DNA of 64,000 bases from the NCBI GenBank assembly GCA_037957365.1, contig JARHVA010006305.1, positions 372,001 through 436,000 of the forward strand. The letters run 5' to 3'. Positions 36,330 through 53,660 of the stretch are shown piece by piece (the first letter of the stretch is position 1; every line of letters starts with the position of its first letter). This DNA is from Torreya grandis. Taxonomy: Eukaryota; Streptophyta; Pinopsida; Cupressales; Taxaceae. Under the pieces are notes generated by a model that saw only the letters and a program-made list of their open reading frames with translations, did not search any database and was not told the origin of the DNA. The position numbers were made by a program, and so were the translations under genes.

Positions 36330-37090
36330 GCTGACCTTGGTGTTGATTGCAATTTCACACAAGTTGGTGAGACCTTCCAAGCTTGTGATATTCCCTATCA
36401 ATATGAGAAAGTTATTAACCAACCCTTTCATGAAGTGTATCAGCCATAATATTGTTATTATCAAGCTCAATAAAATCATATCTAACCCATACATGATTCT
36501 TACAAGCTGTATGGCTAGCCTTCTCCATGTCCTGCTCTTAGTCAACCGAGCCACTCCTTAAGCTAACCCATTGCCACCTTCAAGAAGACACTCTTGGACT
36601 ATGAGAGATATATGTTGGAGATTTATAATCTTAGGGGATGTGGCCAAAAGATTCCTAATCATTCCATCTATCAAGTGAGAAATGCATTAGAGTTGGTCAA
36701 GAGGGAGTAGGCACCTATTGAGAGATCTAATTGGTAAAATCTCATGAGTGAAATGCTATATGTGAGTGGTTTAGTCTCTTCCTTAGAGGATAGGCTAGAA
36801 GTTCATGAAAGGCAGCCTCAACAAGCCTATTAGCTTTCTTTTCCACTTCTACAAAGTTGATATCAGTCCTACATGGTCCCCACTCATGAACCCAATTAAC
36901 CTTATCAAGGCCATCCTTTTCCAAATAAAGTGGAGGAAAGAGTTGAGAAGAATAACCTTGCGTTTAAAGCAAACCTTGATAGGAAAATTGAGTTAGAAAA
37001 TATACATATGTAACAGTCCATTCCAGTAGAAAAAGAAGTGTATTCCAAACCCTCATTGCCCTCTCAAATTGTATCCCTACCACTTCAAAA
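36330..37090 (+). pseudogene. LARD internal reading frame, first part (unknown protein)
   Basis: In the frame of position 36564 the sequence reads as a credible protein with scattered stops: CNFTQVGETFQACDIPYQYE, then FKKTLLDYERYMLEIYNL, QVRNALELVKRE, SSLEDRLEVHERQPQQAY and VEERVEKNNLAFKANLDRKI. It is Tyr/Gln-rich and then charged. I recognise no domain; it might be a gag remnant, judging by its place after the primer site. It is one frame away from the second part, so an indel lies near 37090-37100. Confidence 0.5.
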
Positions 37091-37101
37091 AGAAGACCTC
37101 T

Positions 37102-38808
37102 AATCCTAATATCCCAAGTTGGAATAAGATAGTGGAGTCATAGGGAAAGGAGGAGAAAAGTCTTGATAAAGACTGTGAAGTTGAGAGGACTCTTAATCCT
37201 TTAAAAAATCCTCTTACCATTCCTCAAGAAAATGTTTCAAATCCTAACATACTAATCTAGAACAAGGTAGTAGAGTCATGGGAAAAGAAGGAAGATAAAA
37301 GTCTTGACAAGGAGTGTGATGTGGAGAATGGAGTTGATCCTTTGCAAGTCCCTCCCACCCTTCCTGAATGAGCTTCTTGTGTTCCATGGAAGCTCTCATG
37401 CATTCCTTATGCTCATGATGATTCCTATGACCTTTAAGAAAATATTTTCCAAGAGAACCTAGCCAAGAAAATAGAGTAGTTAGAAGCAAAGATGAAATTA
37501 TTGAGTTGAGGTGTGATTGAAGGTTTAGATTTGAAAGAAAATCCTATGTCCAAACACATCCCATCTCCCATTCCTCAAGATTTTTCCAAAGAGCCTCTTG
37601 CTTTGCATTCTCAATCTGATTTTGAGCCCTATGTCCCACCTCCACCAACTAGTTCTTTTTATCCTCATTCCATCACCCTTTGCTTTTATGGACATATGGT
37701 GTGGGAACCAAAATAAGAATATCTAGTTGAGAAAAATTCAAAACTCTTGCTTGAATAAAATTCATCTCCTTGGTAGCCTTATTTGGCTAGGTCACCGGAT
37801 TTCAAGATGCCTAGTCTTGGCATCACCATGAAGGAAGTTGAAGATCTTGCAACCCTTGACAAACAAGATCAGATTATGACAACTGAGTTTCAATTTGAAA
37901 TCCATCCAGAGGTCTTAAGTGATGAAGAAAAGGTAGGTTCTTATGTTTATTCTCCTTGTTTAGTTGATAATGAAGAATATTTTATTTGTGACAAAGAGGA
38001 AATCTTGGAAGAAGAGCCTATCTTGATAAGATAAAGTGAAGATGAACAATCTCAATTCATGGCTTATGAAGAAGACCTCATGAGAAATTATGAGGAAGAG
38101 ATTACTGTAGGGACTCCCCTTGGTTAATAAAAAGATAATTCATAAGCTTTTGATTCCATATTTGAGGGGATGTGTATCCTTGAGGAGGGTAACCAAAACT
38201 TGAAGAAAGAGCTACATGAAGAAGGCTTCATGTTTGATCATGAGGTTGTGAATGATCATTTCAAGATTGAAGAGGTAGTGGTTCTAAAGGATGAGGAAGA
38301 CAAAGATGTTTGGCAGCTACAAATAAAGCTATTTCAAGATCTTGAAGTGCTTTACCAATTTGAAGGCCAAGTGCATAGCAAGGTGAATCAAGAATGTTAC
38401 TTAGAGGACCATGAACATTATTGGAAATAATTTACAAAAATTCTTGATGAGCTAGAAGAAATTTCAACTGAGAGGGGCCCCAATCTTGTTGAAAGCACTA
38501 TAGAAGACAAGAAGGTATGCCTTGTTGAACCACCATTAGAGGTCATAGTTGAAGGATCACATGAAAAAGTTGAGGTTGTTTGGATGCAAGAGGAGTTAAT
38601 TTCCTTGGTTAATTTTTTTGGAGCTACTTGGTTCTCATTGAATATCATGCCAATAAAGTTGACAAACATTGTGAAAGAGTTAGAGGCATCAATTCTAGGG
38701 TTCAAAAGGATACATGCCTCATTCAATCCTCCATGTCATGAAGTAAGAATAGTCTCAATATTTACATTTGATCTAGGGGGAGGTATGCTCATTTTTATTT
38801 GTACATAA
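37102..38808 (+). pseudogene. LARD internal reading frame, second part (acidic unknown protein)
   Basis: A single frame of about 569 codons, kept without indels, with roughly ten stops. Stretches such as QDFSKEPLALHSQSDFEPYV, ITMKEVEDLATLDKQDQI, FQFEIHPEVLSDEEKVGSYV, KKELHEEGFMFDHEVVNDHF and EKVEVVWMQEELISLVNFFG are strongly acidic with normal protein composition. It starts with a 138-bp (46-codon) tandem duplication. It ends in LGGGML with a GGGGGAGG purine tract near 38777, about 290 bp before the 3' LTR. Product unknown; no similarity to RT, protease or integrase that I can see. Confidence 0.55.
37104..37379 (+). repeat. 138-bp in-frame tandem duplication
   Basis: Unit 1 begins at 37104 (TCCTAATATCCCAAGTTGGA) and unit 2 at 37242 (TCCTAACATACTAATCTAGA). 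Both encode a block of the type NKxVESW-KE-KSLDK-CxVE. TGG in one unit is TAG in the other at two places, so the stops arose after the duplication. Confidence 0.7.
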
Positions 38809-39070
38809 TAGTTATTTTTTGATTCCCCTAAGTGTTTAGAGCACATTTGTGTGTGTCTTGTGTGTTTGCCTTCTTTTTTATGTGTGTCCTTTGTTTTGTG
38901 TGGTTGAGGTAGTCATTAGTGTCTTATCTTGATTAGATGATTGTATTCAATAGTCAAAGGTTTTATTATTTGTATTAGTCCTTATATGAATCCATTATCC
39001 CAATGGAATAATAAGTCTAATGGTCTAGTTAATATAGTAGGCATACTACCCCTATGAGTCATCAATTTGT

Positions 39071-42000
39071 TGATCAAATTTGACCTTTTGGTTAAATTGG
39101 GGCACCCCTAGTAAAAAAAATTGGATTTTTTGGATATATAAGGGGGTATAATATTTTTTCATTTGGTGTTTTATATGTTAATTTATGTCAACTAATGTTA
39201 TATTAGCTCTGGTCAATTAGTTTTTATGTCCTTATATCATTTTTAGGTCATTTGAAGGGATAAAAAGGTGCATTTAATGCTTTGTATAAGTTTATTAGAA
39301 AATGTGAAATTTTAAAAAATTTATGTAATGTCACATGTGTAATTATAAGTCTCAGATAACTAACACTACTAAAAATATGGTAGGTTGTTTAGAGAAAAGG
39401 CAGTTTTCTTGGCAAAAAAGAGGAAATGGCACTTGTATAGCCTCCTTAGGAAGTGTGCCACTTGGAAGAGGTGGAAATATGAATATTAATATTACCCATG
39501 CACATTTACATGTTTTTAGTGATTTTAAGGTGTCTTTTATAAGCTAAAATTGTTCTGCCCCTTTTTTGGCTTTCTAGACACACTAAAGTGACTTATAGGT
39601 TTTTGCTTAGTATAGACAACACAAGTAGTTGTAGGACAGATTATTTTGGGAGGTTGTTTTAAACTATGATAAATTAATTTTCATATATGGATGTTGAATA
39701 TTGGTCAACTATGCTTTATGAACCATCACTAACAAATTCACTATGCTATTTTGCTAGTTATTTCCTGCACCTTATAGGTTTTACTTAATTTATATCAAAT
39801 CCATACAAAATATTTGGGGATGTTGGATTAAAAATATGTATACTTAATTATAACATGGTATCCATTATTATTTTTATATTCCATGGTGTTTGGATGAGCA
39901 AATTAGCCTATGTTGCAAGAGGGTGTTACCATGTGTAGTTTTAGCTGATGTGGTTCTTGTTTGTTGAGTGTGTTCTCCTTTAGGGGTCTCATATAGCTTG
40001 GAAATTATGTTATATAGGTATATAAGTAATTTGGTAACCTCATACCTTGTTTTGGTTTCATCATGTCATCTCTTGGGTTGTTTGCAAGCTTGTCTTCCTT
40101 CATTGTTAGCCTCATGCTTAGCTTCACATGCATTCATCTGTTTGGGATTGTTTGTCTTATTATTGGAGTTATATTAATTATTTATCAGTTTTTTAAACCA
40201 TTATGATTTTAATAAAGTTTATTTCTATGATTTTGAAAAGGTTTCAATGTTGTCACATGCTCAATTCACCATGTTAAATAGTCATGTGATTCTTTTGCTT
40301 GCTATATTCCATGTGCATACAAGTGATCTTCAAGTTGAAAAAGGTATCTTGAAGTTTTTTTCAAGGTGTCCAAGCATAGAGGCCATGTTTTTAAGGTTTT
40401 AAATGAATTTTTATTTGTTTTGAAGCCATTTTCCACCATGTTTTGCCACATCTCATACCCTCACTGTCTACACACAACCAAAACTTACACCTATAGACAT
40501 TGGTGATGTCATCCTTGGGGGTGAAAAGCTTGACATGTACTCAAAATTATTATATATTCTAAAGGTGTGTTATGGTGTTTAATTGGATCATTTAAGACTC
40601 ATATTAATGAGATAAGGTGGAAAGTCCTTTACAAAATAATGATTGAATTTTTAGGCTTTTAGTTCCTGAAAATGGAAAATAAAGAACAAGGGGCTTATTG
40701 TAAGCATCTTAAAATATGATTTGAAGGTTTTAAAAAACATATATCCTATTAAATCTCATATATAATAATATGGAGAGTCTATATAACAAGAATATAGGTT
40801 AGAGGATGGTGGGAAGGTGGTCACTTGGAGCCTAAAAAATGCCTCACAACACACTGAAAAAGTTTAATGATGTCTACATGACTGTAGGAGTAAATGGATT
40901 TTTGTTAGCTTGAAGAAATTTTTTGAACATAACCTCATGAATGGGATGACTAGATTGGTGTAATGAGGCAAAATGAATAAAAAAGGTATCAAGAAATGAC
41001 TAATACAAGGTTTTATGCTCCCCATGACTACCCATAGGCTCCTACACATCCACCTACAGGGCTCAGGTAGTAGGGTATTCAAACAAATGACTTAATATGG
41101 AAGCTATGTGATGTATTAAGACTATTAATAATGAATTCAAGTATAATAAAGGAATAGGTAAGGGAAAAACTTTAATTAATACCTCTAAGCACTATAACCA
41201 AGCTCAAACAAAGCATGAACACCTACAGGCAAAGGAAGAAGAGGTTTCTCAGTCAGCTAGGTATGGAGAAAGAGTTGTGTTCACTTGGGATCTTAGTGAT
41301 GTTTTATACCTTTAAATGTTAATACAAGCATAATTATATGTTAAGTGGTTTTCAATCTCTAATAATGACCTCTAAACACCATGACCAAAGATAAACTATA
41401 GACCATATACACCTATAACCTACTGTAGGTGAACAATGATGTGAAAAGTATGCCTAAGTGGTGACTTAGGGACACTCAAAATGAACTGATGGGTCCAATA
41501 AATATTAGATGGTCATATAAACCTTCATAAGGGTTAAATACATGTCTCTAAGGCCTAATTAAAATATAGACATCTACAATAGGGTTAAATTGCTAGGAAT
41601 CTTAGGTCAAAGGATAAGGAGGATTATGTTTGTGAATTCAAATTGCATGTGTAATGCTTGGAAAGGGTAACATGATGATAAAATAAACTAGGAACTTTAT
41701 CCATGATCATAATGAGATTCATGATCTCTAAACTAGATAGTTACACCTACATGCATCACTCTAAAGTGCAAAACTTAGTCAACTTTCTAAAACTCTTCAT
41801 AGTTTACTTTTTGAAGGAACCAGTCTTGGAATTTGATGTTTTGAGGGGTCAAAAAACCAAACCAAGGACTAAATTTTTTTTATATAACATTTAAAACTTT
41901 TATAAGACACTAAAAACTTCATTTTTACTTGAGAAAAGAGGGGAGTGCCCTCTATTTTGTCTCAGATAGAGGGCACTCCCCTAAATGCAAAATCTGATAT

Positions 42001-44401
42001 ATTTTGAGGAAAGTAAGTGATGGGATGAGATAGAAATTTATTAAGTACTTAAATTATGTTTTATAAGTTTAAACACATCTCAAAAATCATGAATAAACAA
42101 GAAATAAAAGATAAATATCAACAAAGTACCCCAAACCTTCAATCATGTAGGCAGATTTACTATATAGGTTTTTGGCCCTATACCCACATAAGGATTAATA
42201 TTCAATTATATCATGAAGTAAGCTGAGAAATAGACTGGATCATGTCTAAATATCTATGTTGGATGTGTATAGACTCATGTTATCGAGATAGGTCGTTCTT
42301 GGGCTCAAATTGTAGGCAGACCTATTAGGCAATTGAGGCCTAGTGCCCAATTGAAGAGTCACTTACACTTATAGACCTAAAAATGGTTTCTAATTTGTTA
42401 TATGTTGTCTTGGAGGTCAAAATGGAGGTGTATAGACTATTAATATGCAAGTAAATTAAATAGGATGACCTAAAACATAGAAGTTATAGGTAGACCTATA
42501 GAATGAAGCTTAGGCTAGGACCAAATGGAGGAGTTACTCACAATCCTAACATGATATGAACATTAATATGAATTGGAATATGTTCTTAGAGTTTAAATAT
42601 ATGTTTATATGCTATTTTTGTTTAGAGGAAACCACGAAATGTCATTTTGGACTTCCAAACCACTTAGACTTGTGTAAAATGGTGAAAAAAGCTCTAATAG
42701 GCAAGTTTGATCACTCATATCTCACCTGAGGTTTTGAATGGAAGTCAAAGGCTTTTGGATATGTTATTAGTGTCCTTGGAAACCACTTTTGTGTAATTTT
42801 TTGGTAGCTTGGATGTCCAAACTTTATGAACAATCCTTAAGACAAAAAATAGGTCTAAAACCCTTGAAAACCCTTGCCTGAGACCATTTTGGATAAATAG
42901 AGTTGTATATATAATAGAGTGAGATATTTTTGCTAGGATTTTGATTGAAACTTGCATATGAATCCTTCAAGATTATACCCATACTTTTGGGTTGTACATA
43001 CTTGTACAGATGGGGGAAGAATCATGGTTTTTCTCACTATTTGTTTTGTGATTTATAGGTTTTAGAAGGAGTCAAGAGATTAAAATAAATTTAGGTGAAA
43101 TATTAGGACCTAAGATAAATCCTAATATTAATTTCATACCCTAAACCAACTCTTAAGGGCCCCAACTAGGTGATTCATTTTAGCCAGTCAAAACTAGCCT
43201 ATTAGACTAGCTAGTGAAGAAGATGGAAAGCTTCAACTAAGATAAATTTAAGGTGTCCTTGATTCTTATAAGGCCATTGAGGGAATTAAATTTTTTAATT
43301 TAATCCCTCACATGGATTTTAATGGAAAACTTAAGTCATTTTGGAGGCCAAGTGTGCAGTGTGCATGAAAAGAGTTCTTTTTGGACAACAAATAATGATG
43401 GCTCACTTTTAGAGGTTTCTAAAGGACAAAGCATGAAAAGAATGCATGGAGATGAATGTATGATGTAATTAACCTAAATTATAATCATCACACCTGATCC
43501 TTATTAGTTATGGGACGTTCAAATAGGCCTAATCATGAAGGCAATGTTTATGTGCAAAATGGGGAGTTTTATGCCACTTTCCATCAAGTTTGTGACTTGA
43601 GTTGCCACTTGTAGATATTAAAATTTCATGATTCATCCCATTTCCTTCTCAAATGTACATATAATTCTTAAATTATCTTGACAAGTGTCCTTGTGACCCT
43701 TGGACTTCTCTTCTTCTCTCTCTCTCAAGTTCAATAAGAACTAGCCATTTTAGCACTGCATTAGATGCTCCAACTGAGTATTGAAAATTCCTTCTCATTT
43801 ATATACCTATTTATAAAAAAATGAATAATTAATAACTCTTTCATGACTTTTCATAGTGTTATTTAATTAAATGTTGAGTTTGCTTATTGAAAACTATGGA
43901 TTCCTTAGTAAGTTATCACATTCTCTTACCTATTTGGAACTTCTTCTTTCAGGGCATGTAAAGTGTTTTAGGAGGTGTCCATGTTTAAGTTAGTTTGTAT
44001 TTTCATTAGTGACATTTGAGGCCTCTTGTCTTGTCCTCCTAGCCAAAGACATTCTTCCATAACCTCACAATGTAACATTGATGCAAGAAGATTTAGATTG
44101 GAAAAGTGTATGTTTTGGTTATTTTTTTGGTCTCAAGTGTAGCATACATTTGGTTAGAAGTCATCAGTTAATTTGGTGTATCACCTCTATTATATTAGTT
44201 TGTTTTTAGTTATCTTTCTGCCTTTTCACCTCTAAGTTTATTTGTAAGTTCAATCCTAAGTGGTACATCAAGGGAGCTAGCCTTATCTAGAGACTCACTT
44301 CACTCCTTAGGCTGACCACAAACCTAGAGGTGATTCCATTGTGCCACTTGGATGAGTTGAGCTTTGCATCTCCTCAAAGTGTGAGAATCCAAGTGACAAC
44401 A
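39071..44401 (+). repeat. 3' LTR of the LARD
   Basis: Starts TGATCAAATTTGACCTTTTG and ends AAGTGACAACA. It follows the left LTR over its whole length. I see no clear polypurine tract directly before 39071; the best purine run is 290 bp upstream. Confidence 0.87.
41939..41982. repeat. Perfect 16-bp hairpin in the LARD 3' LTR
   Basis: Same arms as at 33633: AGGGGAGTGCCCTCTA (41939-41954) and TAGAGGGCACTCCCCT (41967-41982), loop TTTTGTCTCAGA. Confidence 0.9.
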
Positions 44402-44738
44402 AGAACACTAACACCACTTGAAGGACACTACACAAACTTGGCACTACTATCCTAATTGGATGATACTATGTAATGAGAAAACAAACACTAGAATCATGTT
44501 GATGACACTTAGAACTACACAAATCTCAAATTTCAAAACCTAGATCATCTATGGAAGTCAATTTTTAAATAAGTCTCTATTTAAGCCTATTTATTGCTAT
44601 TTTTAAAATGTAAATGAAGGTCAAATGCTATAAGAAATTAGTACATAATTATTGCATATTTATTTAACTAATTTAGACATCTCAACCCTTTAATCTAAAC
44701 ATAGGATTTTCATTGTAAAAACCTAAAAGGTTAAACCA
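44402..44738 (+). repeat. 5' LTR of element 2, second part
   Basis: Resumes the element 2 LTR after the LARD: ACACTAACACCAC here against ACACTATCACCAC at 50360, then CTCTATTTAAGCCTATTTATT and AACCTAAAAGGTTAAACCA at the end. Confidence 0.85.
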
Positions 44739-49479
<4,741 letters not shown>

Positions 49480-50690
49480 TTTAATCACTTCAAAATGGTA
49501 ATTGGATGCTAAGAGTGTTGCTTGAGTTACCCTATTCTTAAGCTAGTCATAGACCTATCCTAGATAATTATAATTACTTTTCAAGTCAGTGAGTAGACCA
49601 TAATCACCTATAGCCAATCAAAACATAGTCCTAGAACTATCATCTCAAATCCCTATCCAACTTACTCAACATCCTACCAAGTAGACATTAGTGCCACATT
49701 TGGGAAACTACAACCATATGACACTAGTGTCCCCAACTGGGTGCTACTGTCCTTAACTCTAAATCTTCACAACGAACACTTTTTCAAATGTGTACCCCTC
49801 TTAAGGTCAGCCTAATCATATTTTATTATCCTCACAAGCAATAAAATGTTATAAATATAAGTCTAATTCACCTCTATTAACAAGATGGAAAAGAGATGCA
49901 AAATCATATTCAAACCAAAGACAAGTTGAAGAAAATTAAGGTATTTGATCCTTATTCTACCCTACTTATGCATACTAGCATCTATAAAAGTCCTAAGCCA
50001 AATTTTCAAATATTTCAAAGGTCAATAATATTAAAGGCATCCAATTTCACTCTCATTCTAGCATCAATTACACTTGCATCAAACATTATATGGGAGAACT
50101 ACATCAGGATTGATTCCTCTTTAGATTATTGGTATGTAGGAAACTCTCTACATAATGGGGTGTTGAGGATGTCTAACCTATCCTATTAACACATAAAAAA
50201 ATATTTCTCATGCCATACATGTAATTAGGATTAGGGTTTACACATTAAATTAGGTTTTTTAGGCACAACACAGAGCCCTAGGTTTCATGCACACAAAAAT
50301 ACGACCTCAGAATGTAGACATAGGTGCTCCTAGAAAATATGAATATTCATGTAAATGGGACACTATCACCACATAAGGGACACTACACAAACATGGTGCT
50401 ACTATCCATACTAGCCACTACTATCTAGTAAGTAGATGAACACCAGAATCCTTTTGGAGACATTTAGAACTACCCAGATCTCAACTTTCAAAACCCAAAT
50501 CATCCATGATAGTCAGTTTTTATAGAAGTCTCTATTTAAGCCTATTTATTTCTATTTTTATAAAGTCAAAGAAGGTTAAATGATATAATAATTAGTAATT
50601 AATTATTGCATATTTATTTGAATAATTTAGACATCTCAACCCTTTAATCTAAACAATATTTTCATTTTAAAAACCTAAAAGGTTAAATCA
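49480..50690 (+). repeat. 3' LTR of element 2
   Basis: Starts TTTAATCACTTC (TG has become TT) directly after the polypurine tract and ends AAGGTTAAATCA. The following bases are minus-strand Copia pol. Confidence 0.85.
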
Positions 50691-51160
50691 TCTTCATAAA
50701 GATGTTGGCAACCTACTGCTAAGTCATAATGTACTCCTAGAAAAGAACTCCATCCTGAATGTGATAACAAATGAGGTGTATGTGAATCTCAATATGCTTG
50801 GTCCATTGGTGCTCAAAAAGGTTGAGATAACTATGAATTTAAATTTAGTTATCACATAAAGTATAATAGCTGAATCTTACATGAAGCCAAACTCTATAAA
50901 AAACTAATGAAGCCAAAGAACCTACTGATTAGTTGTGACTGCTCCCCTACACTCTACTTGTATAGATGAAATTACAATAGCTTACTCCTTCCAAGCCCAA
51001 ACAACTAGAAAAATACCAAGAAAAAAAAGATAGACAGAAGTGAAACACCTATCACCAATAGAACCTTCCCAATTTGAATTAGTATAGCTAACCAACTAAG
51101 TAGAACCTATGGTACGGTGTAATCTAAAGTGGGAAGTCCCGTATAGATATCTTAAAATCT
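50691..51160 (-). pseudogene. Copia RNase H
   Basis: Minus strand shows HQWTKHIEIHIHLICYHIQDG near 50815-50755, the usual copia RNase H end block (normally H-x-R-TKHIEI-x-x-H), then VANIFMK at 50712-50692, where element 2 cuts the gene. Stops occur between. The upstream part to about 51160 is in broken frames. Confidence 0.75.
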
Positions 51161-51539
51161 TCTTGGCATCCTACCAATGACTATCATGAGAAATATGTGA
51201 AAATTGAGATAAAGCCCAATTACAAAAGAAATATCAGGGTGAGTATGAGTCAAGTACATAATAATTCCTACCAACTACCTATACAATATAGGATCATAAA
51301 GAGTAGTGCAAGTGGAAGTAAGATTGAACTCATATTGGAAAAGTGAGGGACTTGGTTTACAATCAACCATGCCAAAATTTTGAATAAGATCAAGGGTGTA
51401 CTTATACTGACTCAAATGAATCCTTGAATTTGACTAAAAAATCTACAAACCAAGGAAAACATGCAAAAACCAAGATATATCATATCAAACTATGCTAAAA
51501 AATCCCACTGAATAGCATGAATATAAGAAGAAAATTTAC

Positions 51540-52130
51540 TTGTAAGAACTAGATTATCAACATACAAAACTAGTATAATAATATTCTTTCCACATGTTGT
51601 ATATATACATTAGGATTTGAGTGGAAGAAAATAAAGGCAATATATAAAAGAAAATGATCCATCTTCTCATACTAGGTGCAAGGAGCCTATTTGAGATTGT
51701 AGAAAGACCTTAGTAGTCAAAAAATAAGAGAAGAATCATGAAAAAACTCAATAGGTTTCTCCATGTAGATTTCCTCCTATAAATATTCATGTAAAAAGAC
51801 ATTCTTTATGTCCATCTGATACACCATCCAACCCTATGATGCAACAAGAGAAAGTTTAAGGCACATATAATCCATTTTGGCAATAGGGGTAAAAGTCTTA
51901 AAGTAATCAATACCTTCGACTTGTGAAAAACCCTTTGATATAAGACACTCCTTATACTTATCAATGGACCCATCAACTACATATTTGGTGTGATATATCC
52001 ACTTGCATCTAACCAAATTTCTTCCCTTAGTAAGAGAGACCAAATCCCAATTATGATTCTTCATCAAAGAATAATCATTGGTCATCACATCATCCCACTC
52101 TTGTATCACATGAACCTATGAAAAATACTA
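51540..52130 (-). pseudogene. Copia reverse transcriptase
   Basis: Minus strand 52109-51834 carries EWDDVMTNDYSLMKNHNWDL, RCKWIYHTKYVVDGSIDKYK and GFSQVEGIDYFKTFTPIAK, the standard copia RT N part. The active-site box reads YVDN at 51564-51553, with the second catalytic Asp changed to Asn. The stretch between is in broken frames. Confidence 0.85.
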
Positions 52131-52299
52131 TGGATCCCCATAAAATGTCTTACATAAAAGTCTAGAATATGTAGAATGCACCTACTGATGTCTAGTGGGT
52201 GGAAGATCCTGTATGAAAAGTGTTGCCTCATAAACTATAGTATGAGACCACTTAGGCATAGTGGTAATAGGATCTACATCTAATTCTATATCTATAACC

Positions 52300-52560
52300 T
52301 CCTTAGTAGCCTCTTGAAATGAATCCTCAAAGAAGGAATTCTCAAGATGAAGTGAAGAATCATCAATAGATGGGAGAAAATAAGAAGTCATGGAAGAAGA
52401 TGAAGAATCATGAGAAAAGAAGTGTTCATCAAACTGAACATGTGTTTTAAAAATAACATCACAAGTATCAAGATATAAAAGTTGATAAGATCTCATGTCC
52501 TCACAATACCCTAAAAATATCAAGGTTTTGCTCTTCTTATCCAAGGATTTACTTTTCTTC
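52300..52560 (-). pseudogene. Copia integrase C-terminal part
   Basis: Minus strand DKKSKTLIFLGYCEDMRSYQ and CDVIFKTHVQFDEHFF match the usual copia block after the integrase core. A Ser-rich segment follows toward RT. Confidence 0.8.
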
Positions 52561-52844
52561 GTTGGTATAAAATACTAAGCATGGCTCCCAAAAACTCAAA
52601 AATTTGAGACATCAGGCTTAGTTCTAGACCAAGACTCCACTAGAGTTAAATACTCAAGTGCTCTATGTGGTGTGTGATTCTAAATATAGTTTACATAATT
52701 AACTTCATCTACCCAGTATACATGATGTAAATCCCAATAATGTATCATGTAGTTATCCATTTCTTTCAAAGTTTGGTTATATTTTTTCTAAGCCATTCTA
52801 TTGTGGTGTATAAGGAACATAATGTTGGTGAACAATGCCACAAG

Positions 52845-53350
52845 CTACCAAAAAATTAGAAAATTCTTTACTGAAGTACTCCCCTCATTATTAGTGTGAA
52901 GCTTCTTTATGCAATAACAATATTGATTATCAACCAAATCTTTCAAGACTTTGAAGTGTGAAAACTTCACTCTTGTACTTGAGAAAATAAACCCAAGTAT
53001 GTCTTGAGAAATTAGCAATAAATGCAAATGCGTACTTAGCTCCATTGAAATAAGGAGTATAAAAAACCATCAAGTCATTATGCACAAGCTCAAGTGATAA
53101 AGAATATCTCTTGGACATACCCTTAGAAAACATTATCTTGGTGTTATTTTAATGCACAACTACGGAAAACTACATCAAGACAAAAAACTCTAGGAAGACC
53201 ATAAACCATACCATGAGTGCTCAACTCCTTCAAATATATATAATTAAGATGGCCAAATCATTTATGCCAAAGTTTACTCTTATAATCAACATGAGAAATA
53301 AAACATGTACCCATTGAATAAGTGTCATCAAAACACCTTGTGCACCAAGT
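52845..53350 (-). pseudogene. Copia pre-integrase and integrase core
   Basis: Minus strand: KLWHKWFGHLNYIYLKELST and GMVYGLP (pre-integrase domain, about 53285-53200), then VHNDLMVFYTPYFNGAKYAF and SRHTWVYFLKYKSEVF (core). The first catalytic Asp is kept in HNDL. The second is lost: the family's T-D-N-G block reads TNNEG near 52890. Frames change several times. Confidence 0.8.
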
Positions 53351-53409
53351 GAAATAGGCTCCAACAAGGTTTGCATTTCAGTTCCTTGTGGTGTGAAAGT
53401 CACTATATT

Positions 53410-53660
53410 TCCCTAACTAGAATTAAAATTAGATAAATAAAAAACAAGTGTGATGTGATGCTAGGAACATATAGTGCATTATTGATGTGACGACTAGCAA
53501 GTTGTATGTCACATTTTCCTTTAATGAAAATAAAGGAAGAATCTCCAACCTCAATGTTATAAATATAACTAAAACCAAGAGATATGAAAGACTCCTTAGA
53601 AGAAGTCATGTGGTGAGAAGAACCAAAGTATATAATCCAACTATCTATAATAGGTGACTA
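53410..53660 (-). pseudogene. Copia protease, active site lost
   Basis: Minus strand SWIIYFGSSHHMTSSKESF, where the family has a D-S-G triad; here it reads Y-F-G. YNIEVGDSSFIFIKGKCDIQ and INNALYVPSITSHLFF follow as expected. A decayed knuckle CSFCEEIGYVKIRY lies just upstream at about 53815-53775. Confidence 0.8.

Larger units (their letters stand above)
30769..44401 (+). mobile_element. LARD: 13.6-kb non-autonomous element with LTRs of about 5.35 kb
   Basis: Two direct copies, 30769-36123 (5355 bp) and 39071-44401 (5331 bp), flank only 2.95 kb. A primer site like that of element 1 follows the left copy by five bases. No protease, RT, RNase H or integrase is present. Very long LTRs with a short interior fit the LARD class of plant non-autonomous elements. 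The interior has a decayed acidic reading frame, unlike typical non-coding LARD interiors. By eye the LTRs differ by roughly 15%. Left flank ACTAC and right flank AGAAC are at best a decayed target duplication. Confidence 0.87.

Noticed and set aside
31663..40177. A similar hydrophobic frame at 31663-31983 and 39968-40177, in both LARD LTRs
   Set aside because: The two are equivalent positions of the two LTRs, so shared frame follows from DNA similarity. There is no codon-like pattern, and the right copy is shorter.
30764..44406. Target duplication of the LARD
   Set aside because: ACTAC and AGAAC agree at only three of five positions; it may be decayed but is not good evidence.
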